Positions 53,540 through 62,623 of a stretch of DNA of 64,000 nt are shown here, piece after piece. The notes beneath the pieces were generated by a model. It searched no databases. It was not told the origin of the DNA and saw only the letters and a program-made list of their open reading frames with translations. Source of the DNA: Streptomyces sp. NBC_01723 (lineage in GTDB: Bacteria; Actinomycetota; Actinomycetes; Streptomycetales; Streptomycetaceae); assembly GCF_036246005.1 (NCBI RefSeq), contig NZ_CP109171.1:2282001-2346000 (forward strand), in the 5' to 3' direction. The position numbers were made by a program, and so were the translations under genes. Position 1 is the first letter of the stretch. Every line of letters begins with the position of its first letter.

Positions 53540-54402
53540 TTGGGGGCTCCCATTGTGTTGGAGGTCGGGGCGGACGCCGCGTGGGCGGTCCAGGGGTCGG
53601 TGACCGTCTTCGAGACGTGGACCCTGAGGTCCCAGCCGTTGCGGTCGGAGATCTCGTCGAGCTGGGCCGCGGCCAGCTCGCACCAGGGCCACTCGGTGGC
53701 CCAGTGCGCCGCGTCGAGCAGCGCGAGGGGACTTTGGGCGCGATCCGCCATGAACTCTGCGGCGGGGTGGTGGCGGAGGTCCGCGGTGAGGAAGGCGTCG
53801 ACGCCGGCCGCCCGCACGTGGTCGAAGAGGCTGTCGCCGGAGCCGCCGCTGACGGCGACCGCGCGGACGGTCGCCTCCGGGTCGCCGGCGACGCGCAGGC
53901 CCTGCGCGGTGGCGGGCAGCCGCTCGGCGGCGCGGGCGGCGAACTCGCGAACGGTCAGCGGATGCTCCAGTTCGCACACCCTGCCCAGGCCGCGGCGGCC
54001 CTCGGGGTCGGTCGGGTCCGGCACCAGGGGCCGTACGACGCGCAGGTCGAGCGCGCCGGCCAGCGCGTCGGAGACGCCCGGGTCGGCGGTGTCGGCGTTG
54101 GTGTGGGCGACGTGCAGGGCGATGTCGTTCTTGATGAGCGTGTGCACCACGCGGCCCTTGAAGGTGGAGGCGGCGACCGTCGTCGTCCCCCGCAGATAGA
54201 GCGGGTGGTGGGTGACGAGCAGGTCGACGCCGAGCTTCACGGCCTCGTCGACGATCTCCTGGACGGGGTCGACGGCGAACAGGACCCGGGAGACCTCCTG
54301 GTCGGGCTCGCCCACGACAGTACCGACCGCGTCCCAGGACTCGGCCCGCTCGGCGGGCCACAGGTTCTCCAGCGCGGCGATGACTTCTGACAGACGGGGC
54401 AC
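53536..54402 (-). CDS. Nif3-like dinuclear metal centre protein
   Basis: 288 residues from GTG 54402. NIF3/DUF34 family: LVTHHPLYLRG supplies two metal-binding histidines, and DAAHWATEWP near the end the remaining His/Glu. The enzymatic role is still debated (possibly GTP cyclohydrolase I-like or a metal chaperone). It precedes and overlaps the zinc-ribbon gene (CTGA). The ribosome site is weak (AGGTAGCC). Confidence 0.88.
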   Translation of the reverse strand: MPRLSEVIAALENLWPAERAESWDAVGTVVGEPDQEVSRVLFAVDPVQEIVDEAVKLGVDLLVTHHPLYLRGTTTVAASTFKGRVVHTLIKNDIALHVAHTNADTADPGVSDALAGALDLRVVRPLVPDPTDPEGRRGLGRVCELEHPLTVREFAARAAERLPATAQGLRVAGDPEATVRAVAVSGGSGDSLFDHVRAAGVDAFLTADLRHHPAAEFMADRAQSPLALLDAAHWATEWPWCELAAAQLDEISDRNGWDLRVHVSKTVTDPWTAHAASAPTSNTMGAPN

Positions 54403-54612
54403 GAAGCCAAGGCTACCTGGAGGTTCTGTGCCCTTGTACCCGTCGCCGGTACCCGCCGCGGCCCTCGCCGCCGACCCGGTCCGGCACAGCACACACCCCT
54501 CCCTCCCCTCAGGTGAATCGTTCCTGTGACACACGTACGTGTGATGGGGACGGCAGCCGGTCCCCCGCCCGCGCGTGCGAAAACTAGCTTCGTCGCCGGA
54601 GGTGACCGAACG

Positions 54613-55803
54613 ATGACGGCCTGTGCGATCGAGCCTTCGGCGGAGTCCGGGAACAGCGGGGCCCCGCGGGCGGGCTGCAGCATCACCGCGGAAGGCGCCT
54701 ACGCCGCGCGTCTCGCCCGGCGCGGGGAGTCCTGGTACCCGGAGCGCTGGACCCTGGACGGCCCCGAGCCGTACGCGGTGCCGCTGCCCGGCAACCAGCC
54801 CGAGGAGCCCGGCACGGAGGTGCAGCCGATGGCCGACGGGCGGGTCCTGGTGCACCGCGTCGCTGCCGGACGGCACCACTTCTCGCTGCTGTACCCGACC
54901 GGCCCGGGCACCGGTGAGCTGCCCCTCGGCGCGGTGGAGTGCCCGCCGGACACCACCGGGCTGCGGCTGCTCCCGCCGGTGCCGGGCGGCGAGCGGGCGT
55001 ACGCGCTCGCCGTCGGTCCGCGGGCGACGGTGCTGTGGCAGGTCGTGGGCGGCGCCTTCGGGCCGGAGCGGCTGGCCGAGATCCCCGGCCGCTGCTCGGG
55101 CGGTGTCTGGCTGGACCGCGCGGGCCGGATACTCGCCCTGGACCGGGAGACCGGCGGGCGCGTGAAGGCGGTCGCGGTGGACCTGGAGCGGGACGGAGAG
55201 GTGTCGCCGCTGCTGCAGATCGCCCCCGAGAGCGACGACCGCATACTGCTGGCCGACCCCGACAGCGGACTGGTGCTGATCCGTTCGGACGCGCCCTCGC
55301 CGGGGCGGGACCGGCTCGGCTGGGGAGTGCTGGGCAGCACGCTGCCGGTGCGCTTTCCGGAGTGCCTGCGGCTGCCGGACTGCGTGGTGACGCCGGTCGC
55401 GATCCAGCCTGGGCAGACACTGACGCCGGAGCGGTGCGCGGTGGCGCTGCGCGTGGACGGCCCGTTCGGCAGCTGGGTCGGGGTGTGGCGGCCGGCCGAG
55501 CGTCGGGTGCGCCACCTTCCGGCGCCCGAGGGGTGGTTGACGGGGGCGGGGCTGTGGACGGCGGACGGGGAGCTGCGGCTTCCGTGCTCCACCCCGGAAC
55601 TGCCGTGCGGGGTGGCGCGGCTGGCCCCGGGGGAAGCGGGGGGCACCGGCGACGCGGGAGGCGCCGGCGATACGGGGGACGCGGCTCCGGACCGGCCCGC
55701 CGAGCCGGACGGAAAGCCGGACGAAAAGGATGAACAGACACCCCCTCCACCCCGCCCCGTACCCCTTCAACAGGCCCCGCTGGCACGGCTTGTAACGAAG
55801 TAG
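54613..55803 (+). CDS. Conserved hypothetical protein, probable beta-propeller
   Basis: 396 residues. ATG 54613 follows a near-perfect ribosome site, GGAGGTGA, at seven bases; a GTG at 54526 would add 29 residues without such a site. The body is a series of ~45-residue repeats with strand patterns (DGRVLVHRVAAGRHHFSLLY; RILALDRETGG; GLVLIRSDAPSP), like a beta-propeller. The last ~60 residues are a Gly/Asp then Pro-rich disordered tail. No signal peptide or membrane segment. Function unknown. Confidence 0.75.
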   Translation: MTACAIEPSAESGNSGAPRAGCSITAEGAYAARLARRGESWYPERWTLDGPEPYAVPLPGNQPEEPGTEVQPMADGRVLVHRVAAGRHHFSLLYPTGPGTGELPLGAVECPPDTTGLRLLPPVPGGERAYALAVGPRATVLWQVVGGAFGPERLAEIPGRCSGGVWLDRAGRILALDRETGGRVKAVAVDLERDGEVSPLLQIAPESDDRILLADPDSGLVLIRSDAPSPGRDRLGWGVLGSTLPVRFPECLRLPDCVVTPVAIQPGQTLTPERCAVALRVDGPFGSWVGVWRPAERRVRHLPAPEGWLTGAGLWTADGELRLPCSTPELPCGVARLAPGEAGGTGDAGGAGDTGDAAPDRPAEPDGKPDEKDEQTPPPPRPVPLQQAPLARLVTK

Positions 55804-55900
55804 TGCCGGTTGGCGCGGCCGCCTGGATTCGGGTCGAGGGGTGCCGGTTACACTCGCCCGGCTGTACGAAAGATCATGTTGACGGGGTGAATTCCTTCCG

Positions 55901-56068
55901 ATGAACGACGCCAGCACGACCCAGCCGATGCAGGCCGCCGGTGCCGACGTTTCCGAGACCGACACCGGCCACGGCAAGCACCGCGGACCGGTCTCCAGCC
56001 AGGAGGCCGCGGCGACCCCGCGGGGCCGTCACCGCAAGCCGTCCGAGGAGTCCGGGACGGCGGCCTGA
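55901..56068 (+). CDS. Small conserved-type hypothetical protein (55 residues)
   Basis: A short gene starting ATGAACGACGCCAGC and ending TGA 56068. The peptide is hydrophilic and disordered-looking, with basic motifs GKHRGP and GRHRKPSEES. Codon third positions are strongly GC, supporting real coding. The upstream TTCCTTCCG gives no clear Shine-Dalgarno. I recall similar short proteins at this backbone position in Streptomyces but cannot name a function. Confidence 0.65.
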   Translation: MNDASTTQPMQAAGADVSETDTGHGKHRGPVSSQEAAATPRGRHRKPSEESGTAA

Positions 56069-56158
56069 CGGCACGCCGAGGCACGACACACACGCGGTAG
56101 AGAAGCAGGCAAGCGGCTACGGCCCCGTGCGTCACTCCGACGGACGGGGCCGTCGTCG

Positions 56159-57034
56159 TCACTCGTACCGGACGACGGTGTCGGCGAGGACCGGGGCGTC
56201 GTCCCGCTCGACGGCGCTCACCGCCACGCGCACCGAGCGGCCGCCGTCCGGCACCACCGGCCGCCACATCCGCACCCGCAGCGTCTCCCCCGGGTACACC
56301 ACCCCGGCGAACCGCGTGCGGTACTCGCGCACCCGGGTCACGTCACCGTCCAGCAGCGTGTCGACCACCGACTTGAGCGTGGAGCCGTAGGTGCACAGCC
56401 CGTGCAGGACGGGCCGCTCGAAGCCGGCGCGCGCGGCGAACTCCGGGTCGGCGTGCAGCGGGTTCCAGTCACCGCTGAGGCGGTAGAGCAGGGCCAGGTC
56501 CTCGCGTACCGGAAGGTCGGCGACCTGATCGGGCTCCGTGTCCGGCGGCGGTCCGGGGCGCCCGGACGGCCCCCGCTCGCCGCCCCAGCCGCCCTCCCCG
56601 CGGACGAAGATCTCGGCCTCGTCGGTCCACAGCGGCCCGTCCGCGCCGGTGACGTCGGTGCGCAGCACGAGGACGGCCGCCGTGCCCTTGTCGTACACGG
56701 CGACGACGCGCGAGGCCGCGCTCGCCCGGCCGCGCACCGGGACGGGCCGGTGCGTCAGCAGGCGCTGCCCGCCGTGCAGGACGCGGGCGAGGTCGACGTC
56801 GACGCCGGGCCTGGACAGCGCGCCGATCACCCCCGGGGGTCCGCCCCCCGCCACCGTCGCGAAGCTCGGCAGCACGTGCAGCCGGGACTCCAGGGTGTAG
56901 CGCAGCTCGCGGGGGTCGGTGGCGGGCAGTCCCGCGCCGATCCCGAGGTGGTAGAGCTGGACGTCCTTGTGGTCCCAGGCGAGTTCGCGGACGTGGGGCG
57001 GTGCGGCGAGTGCCGTGGCCGCGTCGACGGGCAT
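56159..57034 (-). CDS. MaoC-like dehydratase / hydratase
   Basis: 291 residues, ATG 57034 with AAGGGGG upstream. Double hot-dog architecture: an N-terminal degenerate half (WDHKDVQLYHLGIGAG ... LHVLPSFATVAGG; read in pieces) and a C-terminal half with the hydratase-2 motif GDWNPLHADPEFA (Asp and His catalytic) and RPVLHGLCTYG. Such enzymes hydrate enoyl-CoA or act as 3-hydroxyacyl-thioester dehydratases in lipid metabolism. Transcribed away from the ABC transporter operon. Confidence 0.85.
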   Translation of the reverse strand: MPVDAATALAAPPHVRELAWDHKDVQLYHLGIGAGLPATDPRELRYTLESRLHVLPSFATVAGGGPPGVIGALSRPGVDVDLARVLHGGQRLLTHRPVPVRGRASAASRVVAVYDKGTAAVLVLRTDVTGADGPLWTDEAEIFVRGEGGWGGERGPSGRPGPPPDTEPDQVADLPVREDLALLYRLSGDWNPLHADPEFAARAGFERPVLHGLCTYGSTLKSVVDTLLDGDVTRVREYRTRFAGVVYPGETLRVRMWRPVVPDGGRSVRVAVSAVERDDAPVLADTVVRYE

Positions 57035-57186
57035 GGCTGTCCCCTTCTCCCAGGTCCTCCCAGGCATGTGGACGGTGACCGGCAGCCACGACCGTACGGG
57101 ACGCCGGCGGCCGGGACATTTGTCCTCCCGGACTCCGGACAACCGCATCTGCCGCCCACCCCCGCCGGCTCCGTAGCGTCACCGGC

Positions 57187-58131
57187 ATGAGAGCGACAGA
57201 AGCCACCGCGTCCGCCGTCTGCTTCACGCGAGCGGCCAAGGCGTACGGCGATGTGCGCGCCGTGGACGGCGTGGACCTGGAGATCGCGCGCGGTGAGACG
57301 GTCGCGCTGCTCGGCCGCAACGGCGCCGGCAAGTCCACGGCGATCGCGCTGCTGCTGGGCCTGTGCCCGCCCGACGCGGGCACGGTGGCGCTGTTCGGCG
57401 GGGAGCCGGAGCGGGCGGTGCGCGCGGGCCGGGTGGGGGCCATGCTCCAGGAGGCGCGGGCGGTGCCCCGGGTCACCGTGGGCGAGCTGGTCGCCTTCGT
57501 GGCCGGCCGCTACCCGGCGCCGATGCCGGTCGGGCAGGCCCTGGAGCTGGCCGGGATCGAGCGGCTGGCCGGGCGTCGCGTGGACCGGCTGTCCGGCGGG
57601 CAGACCCAGCGGGTGCGGTTCGCCGTCGCGCTGGCAGGCAACCCCGACCTGCTGGTCCTCGACGAACCCACGGCGGCCCTGGACGTGGAGGCCCGGCACA
57701 CCTTCTGGGAGTCGATGCGGGCCTACGCGCGGCGTGGCAGCACCGTCCTCTTCTCCACCCACTACCTGGAGGAGGCCGAGGCGCACGCCGACCGCATCCT
57801 GGTCCTCGACCGGGGGCGGATCGTCGCGGACGGCACCGGTGACGAACTGCGCCGGGCGGCGGGCGGCAGCCGCGTCTCCTTCGACCTGGCGGGCCGAGCC
57901 ACCGGCGACCTGGCGCTGCTGCCCGGCGTGTGCGCGCTGGAGATCCGCGGGCACCGGGCGCTGCTGCGCACCGACGACTCCGACGCGACCGTGATCGCCC
58001 TCGCCGAGCGGGGCGCGATCCGCGGCCTGGAGGTCGCCCCGGCATCCCTGGACGACGCCTTCCTGGCCCTGACGACGACGGCCGCGGAGACCACCGCGCA
58101 GACCGCCACGGAGACGGAGCCGGTGCGATGA
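57187..58131 (+). CDS. ABC transporter ATP-binding protein
   Basis: 314 residues. Walker A LLGRNGAGKST (~41-51), signature LSGGQTQR, Walker B LLVLDEPTAALD and the H-loop STHYLEE are all present; typical of DrrA/NatA-type exporters. No ribosome site precedes the ATG. TAGCGT lies seven bases upstream, so a leaderless transcript is possible. Its TGA overlaps the permease ATG. Forms an exporter with the next gene, and the following histidine kinase/regulator pair probably controls it. Confidence 0.92.
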   Translation: MRATEATASAVCFTRAAKAYGDVRAVDGVDLEIARGETVALLGRNGAGKSTAIALLLGLCPPDAGTVALFGGEPERAVRAGRVGAMLQEARAVPRVTVGELVAFVAGRYPAPMPVGQALELAGIERLAGRRVDRLSGGQTQRVRFAVALAGNPDLLVLDEPTAALDVEARHTFWESMRAYARRGSTVLFSTHYLEEAEAHADRILVLDRGRIVADGTGDELRRAAGGSRVSFDLAGRATGDLALLPGVCALEIRGHRALLRTDDSDATVIALAERGAIRGLEVAPASLDDAFLALTTTAAETTAQTATETEPVR

Positions 58132-58847
58132 GGGACTACCTGCGGCTGGAGACGCGCCGCACGCTGCGCGACCCCGGCTTCGTGATCGGCGGCATCGCCA
58201 TGCCGGTCCTCATGTACCTCCTCTTCACCAACCTCGGAGGCGGCGACGCGGGCGACTGGAAGACCGGGGCGATGGTCGGCATGGCGGCGTACGGCGCGGT
58301 CGGCTCGGCCCTGAACACCGGCGGCGGGGTCGCCGAGGACCGGGCGATCGGCTGGCTGCGGCAGCTGCGGGTGACGCCGATGCCGCCGCACCAGGTGGTG
58401 GTGGGGCGCGCGCTGACCGCCTCGGTCACGGTGCTGCCCGCGATCATGGCCGTCCTCGCCGCGGGCGGCCTGGTCAACGGCGTACGGCTGGAGGCGTGGC
58501 AGTGGGCGGCGCTGGCGCTGCTGCTGTGGCTGGGGTCGGTCCCGTTCACGCTGCTGGGCCTCGGCAACGGCTACCGGCTGACCGGGCAGACCACCGGGGT
58601 GGCGAACATGGTGGCCAACCTGGGGCTCGCGGTCCTCGGCGGGCTGTGGTTCCCGTTGGCGCTGTTCCCGGAGTGGCTGCGCGCGGTGTCGGCGTACACC
58701 CCGACCAACCGCTTCGCCGAGCTGGGCACCTCGGTCGCCACGGGGCAGGCGCCCCCGGCGGGTGCGATTCTCGTACTGGCGGCATGGCTGCCGGCGTTCG
58801 GGGCGTACGCCGTCCTGTCCTACCGCCGCGGCACGGAACGCGGCTGA
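58128..58847 (+). CDS. ABC-2 type transporter permease
   Basis: 239 residues with about six hydrophobic segments: an early helix at IAMPVLMYLLF, further ones around MAAYGAVGSALN, VTVLPAIMAVLAAG, WAALALLLWLGSVPFTLLG, NMVANLGLAVLGGLWFPLA and ILVLAAWLPAFG. The family hallmark WFPLALFPEWLR before the last helix is present. Coupled to the ATPase gene by an ATGA overlap. Substrate (lipid, drug or peptide) cannot be told. Confidence 0.9.
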   Translation: MRDYLRLETRRTLRDPGFVIGGIAMPVLMYLLFTNLGGGDAGDWKTGAMVGMAAYGAVGSALNTGGGVAEDRAIGWLRQLRVTPMPPHQVVVGRALTASVTVLPAIMAVLAAGGLVNGVRLEAWQWAALALLLWLGSVPFTLLGLGNGYRLTGQTTGVANMVANLGLAVLGGLWFPLALFPEWLRAVSAYTPTNRFAELGTSVATGQAPPAGAILVLAAWLPAFGAYAVLSYRRGTERG

Positions 58848-58881
58848 GCACGTGAACGACCGAGGAGAGGGGCCGAGGGCG

Positions 58882-60108
58882 ATGAGCGGGACCGGAGGGT
58901 GGCTGCGCAGGGTCTCGTGCCGCCTGGACGCGTGGCAGCTGGCGCGGCAGTCCGAGCCGGTGGCGGCGGCGAAGGCGGGCGAGCTGCCGGAGCGGGTCGG
59001 TCCGCCGCCCACCGGTTTCGCGCTCCTGCCCTGGCTGCTGATGGGCCTGGGCAGCCTGGCCAACATCTTCCAGGGACGGACGTCGAACCCCTGGATCGGC
59101 GGCCTGGGTCTCCTGGTCTTCAACTCCCTCTACATCTACGTGGCCTTCCGCTCCTTCGACAAGGAGCGGCGCGAGGCGCCGTCGACCCGGCTGGCCCTGG
59201 CCGGCATGGCGCTGGTGACCTGCGCCCTGTCCCTGGCCTACGGCGGCAGCTGGCTGCTGTTCTTCCCGCTGCTCGGCCTCGCGGCGGGCGCGGCGCTGCG
59301 CGGGCGGTGGCTGGGCCGGTGGGGCTGGACGCTGGCCGCCGCGGCCGGGATCGTGGCCGGCGTCAAGGACGGCTGGACCGGCCTCAACATCGCCTACGGG
59401 ACCTTCCTGTCCACGATGGTGACGGCCGCGATCCTGAGCCTGTCCGACGCCGTACGGCAACTGCGCGCGGCCCGGGAGGAACTGGCGACGCGGGCGGTGG
59501 CGGAGGAGCGGCTGCGGTTCTCCCGGGACCTGCACGATCTGCTCGGGCACACCCTGTCCGTGATCGTGGTCAAGTCGGAGGCGGCCCGGCGGCTGGCGCA
59601 CCGCGACCTGGACGCCGCGCTGACCCAGATCGGCGACATCGAGGCGGTCGGGCGTCAGGCGCTGACGGAGGTCCGGGAGGCGGTCACCGGATACCGGGAG
59701 GGCAGCCTGGGGACCGAGCTGGACCGGGCCCGTTCGGCGCTGGCCGCGGCGGACGTGGAGCCGGTGGTCGTCCGCTCGGGACCGCCGCTGCCTCCGCAGG
59801 CCGAGGCGCTGCTGGGGTGGGTGGTGCGGGAGGCGGTCACCAACGTCGTACGGCACAGCGGGGCGAGCCGGTGCGAGATCGCCGTGTCGGGCGGCGCGGA
59901 CCGGGTCCGGCTCACCGTCACGGACAACGGCACGGGCGCCGCCGGCCCCACCCGGGGTCCGGGCACCGGCCTGACCGGTCTGACGGAACGCCTCCTCACG
60001 GCCGGCGGCTCGCTGACCGCGGGCGTGGAGCCCCGGGGCGGCTTCGCGGTGACGGCGGAACTGCCGGTTCCGCAGGAGGAGAGGCCGGTGGGGGCGTCGG
60101 CGCCCTAA
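58882..60108 (+). CDS. Sensor histidine kinase (DesK/NarL-pair type)
   Basis: 408 residues from ATG 58882. Several membrane helices occupy residues ~45-190. A short coiled coil leads to the HisKA_3 box FSRDLHDLLGHTLSVIVVK (phospho-His near 218), and the HATPase has WVVREAVTNVVRHSGA (N box near 317) and GPGTGLTGLTER (G box). This architecture is that of DesK-like membrane-stress sensors. It is 35 bases after the permease gene and 9 before the response regulator, making a four-gene exporter-plus-sensor operon. Confidence 0.9.
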   Translation: MSGTGGWLRRVSCRLDAWQLARQSEPVAAAKAGELPERVGPPPTGFALLPWLLMGLGSLANIFQGRTSNPWIGGLGLLVFNSLYIYVAFRSFDKERREAPSTRLALAGMALVTCALSLAYGGSWLLFFPLLGLAAGAALRGRWLGRWGWTLAAAAGIVAGVKDGWTGLNIAYGTFLSTMVTAAILSLSDAVRQLRAAREELATRAVAEERLRFSRDLHDLLGHTLSVIVVKSEAARRLAHRDLDAALTQIGDIEAVGRQALTEVREAVTGYREGSLGTELDRARSALAAADVEPVVVRSGPPLPPQAEALLGWVVREAVTNVVRHSGASRCEIAVSGGADRVRLTVTDNGTGAAGPTRGPGTGLTGLTERLLTAGGSLTAGVEPRGGFAVTAELPVPQEERPVGASAP

Positions 60109-60117
60109 CCTGGCCCC

Positions 60118-60771
60118 GTGACCGACGAGTCTTCCCCCGTGACCGACACGCCTCCCCGCCCCCGGCCCATCCGCGTCCTCCTCGCCGAGGACCAGGGCAT
60201 GATGCGCGGCGCGCTCGCGCTGCTGCTCGGGATGGAGGAGGACATCGAGGTGGTCGCGCAGGTGTCGGCCGGGGACGAGATCGTCGCCGCCGCGCTCGCG
60301 CACCGTCCGGACGTCGCCCTGCTCGACATCGAACTGCCGGGCCGCAGCGGCCTGGACGCCGCCGCCGAGCTGAGGGAGCGGGTGCCCGGCTGCCGGGTGC
60401 TGATCCTGACCACGTTCGGCCGTCCCGGGTACCTGCGGCGGGCCATGGAGGCGGGCGCCGCCGGTTTCCTGGTGAAGGACGGTCCGGTGGAGGAACTGGC
60501 CGGTGCCGTCCGCCGGGTGCTGGGCGGTGAGACGGTCGTGGACCCCGTACTGGCCGCCGCCGCGCTCAGTGCGGGGCCCAGCCCGCTCACGGCCCGGGAG
60601 TGCGACGTGCTGCGGGCCTCGGCGGACGGGGCGACCGTCGCGGACGTCGCCGCGGTCCTGCATCTCTCCGAGTCCACGGTGCGCAACTATCTCTCGGCGG
60701 CGATCGGCAAGACGGCTACGCGCAACCGGACGGAGGCGCTGCGCGAGGCTCGGCGGCAGGGGTGGGTGTGA
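60118..60771 (+). CDS. NarL/LuxR-family response regulator (DesR-like)
   Basis: 217 residues, GTG 60118 (a GTG at 60139 is an alternative; neither has a clear ribosome site, so translation is probably coupled to the kinase). The receiver domain has Asp pocket LLAEDQGMMR, phosphoacceptor Asp70 in ALLDIELPG, and LVKDG lysine. The LuxR-type HTH reads LTARECDVLRAS and LHLSESTVRNYLSAAIGK. Likely activates the upstream ABC exporter genes in response to the kinase. Confidence 0.92.
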   Translation: MTDESSPVTDTPPRPRPIRVLLAEDQGMMRGALALLLGMEEDIEVVAQVSAGDEIVAAALAHRPDVALLDIELPGRSGLDAAAELRERVPGCRVLILTTFGRPGYLRRAMEAGAAGFLVKDGPVEELAGAVRRVLGGETVVDPVLAAAALSAGPSPLTARECDVLRASADGATVADVAAVLHLSESTVRNYLSAAIGKTATRNRTEALREARRQGWV

Positions 60772-60866
60772 GTGGGGGCTGCTCCAGGGCCGGGGGGTGT
60801 GTGAGTGAGGGCTGTCCCAGGGCCGGGGGGTGTGTGAGTGAGGGCTGCCCCAGGGGCGGGGTGGTT
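60768..60866 (+). repeat. 33-bp tandem repeat, three units
   Basis: Units at 60768-60800, 60801-60833 and 60834-60866, each beginning GTGAGTGrGGGCTG and containing CCAGGGsCGGGG. The first unit overlaps the stop codon of the response regulator. Units 1 and 2 differ at two or three positions; unit 3 is more diverged at its end. Confidence 0.8.
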
Positions 60867-60908
60867 CGTCGAGTGCGGGCCGGTGGGTGGTTGCTCGCGC
60901 AGTTCCCC

Positions 60909-60925
60909 GCGCCCCTTCGGGGCGC
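60909..60925. terminator. GC hairpin terminator between convergent regulator and MFS genes
   Basis: GCGCCCC-TTC-GGGGCGC, within the CAGTTCCCCGCGCCCC context that is a common intergenic element in Streptomyces. It serves both convergent genes. Confidence 0.7.
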
Positions 60926-60939
60926 TCGCTCCGAGGCGC

Positions 60940-62394
60940 TCATGCCGTGGCGGGCTTTGGCTTTCCGGCCGGTAGCCACGCCCACATGAGGAGGGCGGCG
61001 GCGGTCAGGACCGCTGTTCCCGTGCGGAAGACCAGGGCGTAGCCGTCCGTGAGCGCCACCGGGCCGGCGTGCTCTCCCCCGGACCTCGCCGCCGCGATCG
61101 TGGACATCACCGCGAGGCCCAGTGAACCGCCCATCGTGCGGGACGTGTTGACCAGGCCGGAGACCAGCCCCGCGTCGCCGGGTGCCGCACCGGAGATGGC
61201 CAGGGAGGCCAAGGGCGTCGCCGCCATGCCCGCGCCCAGCATCATCAGCACGCCGGGGATCATGATCGCCGTCAGGAAGCCCCCGTCCGCGGTCATCGTC
61301 GACTGCCAGCCGAAGCCGGCCGCCGCCACGAGCGTGCCCAGCACGGCCACGTTCCGCGCCCCGAGCACCGGCATGAAGCGCGGCGCCGCCTTGGACCCGA
61401 GGATCACCGCCAGCGAGCTGGGCACCAGCGCGAGACCGGCCTCCAGCGGGGTGTAGCCCAGCACGTTCTGCGCGTACAGCGTCATGAAGAACCACATCGA
61501 GAACATCGACGAGCCGGACACCAGCATCGCCACGTTCGCCGACGCCACCGACCGCCGCCGCAGCAGCCCGAGCGGCATCAGCGGCGCCGCCGTCCGCGCC
61601 TCGACGAGGAGGAACAGCCCGAGCAGCGCGAGGCCGGCGAGCAGCGGCACCAGCGTCGCCGTCGCCGTCCAGCCCTCGGACTCGGTCTGCGAGATGCCGT
61701 AGGCGAGCGTGGCCAGTCCGACGGTGACCAGCAGCGCGCCCGGCAGGTCGAGGCGCCGCCGCGCCGCGCCCCGGCTCTCGGTCAGCCACAGCACGGCGCC
61801 GGCCAGCACGACCGCGCCCACCGGCACGTTGATCAGCAGCACCCAGCGCCAGGACAGCCCGTCCACCAGGGCGCCGCCCACCAGTCCGCCCGCGGCGCCG
61901 CCCCCGGCGCCCACGGCAGTCCAGGTCGCGATCGCCCGGGCCCGCGCGGCCCCCTCCGGCACCGCCGCCGTCAGGATCGTCAGCGTCGAGGGCGCGAGCA
62001 CCGCCGCGCCCAGGCCCTGCACGGCCCGCGCGGCCAGCAACTGCCAGCCCTCCTGGGCCAGGCCGCCGCCCAGTGAGGCCAGGGTGAACAGCCCGAGCCC
62101 GACCAGGAACATCCGCTTGCGCCCGTACAGGTCACCGGCCCGCCCACCGAGCAGCATGAACCCGGCGAAGGCGATGGCGTAGGCGTTGACCACCCACTGG
62201 AGCCCCTGCGCGCTCAGCCCGAGGTCGGTGCGCATGGACGGCAGGGCGACGTTGACGACGGACACGTCGAGCACGACCAGGAACTGTCCGGCACAGGCCA
62301 GGGCGACGACCAGCCAGGTCGGGGGCGTGCGGCGGGTGGATGTGCGGGCGGTGGCGGAGACGGGGGAACTGGTTGCTTCGGGCATGGGTGTCAT
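60940..62394 (-). CDS. MFS drug exporter, DHA2 (14-TM) type
   Basis: 484 residues from ATG 62394 (an ATG at 62385 is also possible). Typical DHA2 motifs: LDVSVVNVALPSM in helix 1 (motif D1), GGRAGDLYGRKRMFL in loop 2-3 (motif A), and RAVQGLGAAVLAPSTL (motif B). About fourteen hydrophobic segments. Likely proton-driven efflux of drugs or metabolites. Divergent from the MFS gene at 62624 across ~230 bases. Confidence 0.9.
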   Translation of the reverse strand: MTPMPEATSSPVSATARTSTRRTPPTWLVVALACAGQFLVVLDVSVVNVALPSMRTDLGLSAQGLQWVVNAYAIAFAGFMLLGGRAGDLYGRKRMFLVGLGLFTLASLGGGLAQEGWQLLAARAVQGLGAAVLAPSTLTILTAAVPEGAARARAIATWTAVGAGGGAAGGLVGGALVDGLSWRWVLLINVPVGAVVLAGAVLWLTESRGAARRRLDLPGALLVTVGLATLAYGISQTESEGWTATATLVPLLAGLALLGLFLLVEARTAAPLMPLGLLRRRSVASANVAMLVSGSSMFSMWFFMTLYAQNVLGYTPLEAGLALVPSSLAVILGSKAAPRFMPVLGARNVAVLGTLVAAAGFGWQSTMTADGGFLTAIMIPGVLMMLGAGMAATPLASLAISGAAPGDAGLVSGLVNTSRTMGGSLGLAVMSTIAAARSGGEHAGPVALTDGYALVFRTGTAVLTAAALLMWAWLPAGKPKPATA

Positions 62395-62520
62395 GGTCTC
62401 AACGGCAGCCCGGCCCGTACATCGGAATTTGGTCCCGGACCGGCCTGGGTCCACGGACCCAGGCCGTCGCGGACCTGGACGAGGACCAAGAGAAGGTCAA
62501 GAATTCATTAGGGACCCGAA

Positions 62521-62536
62521 GCAACGGAATAGTTGC
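62521..62536. promoter_or_regulatory. Palindrome GCAAC-6 nt-GTTGC in a divergent MFS promoter region
   Basis: Perfect five-base arms between two divergent efflux genes, the kind of site bound by TetR or MarR regulators. No regulator gene is adjacent inside the window. Confidence 0.35.
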
Positions 62537-62623
62537 CCTGGCTGACGAGGTTCATCCTGCAGTCATCCCGCACCGCGGTACCGCACTGCACTTCGACGCC
62601 CCCCGGCCTGGAGGCCCCACCCC

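Noticed and set aside
58546..60663. 705-residue minus-strand frame opposite the histidine kinase and regulator
   Set aside because: Shadow frame; the plus strand encodes complete kinase, HATPase, receiver and HTH motifs.
60768..60866. CRISPR array
   Set aside because: Units are directly abutting with no spacers; a simple tandem repeat.
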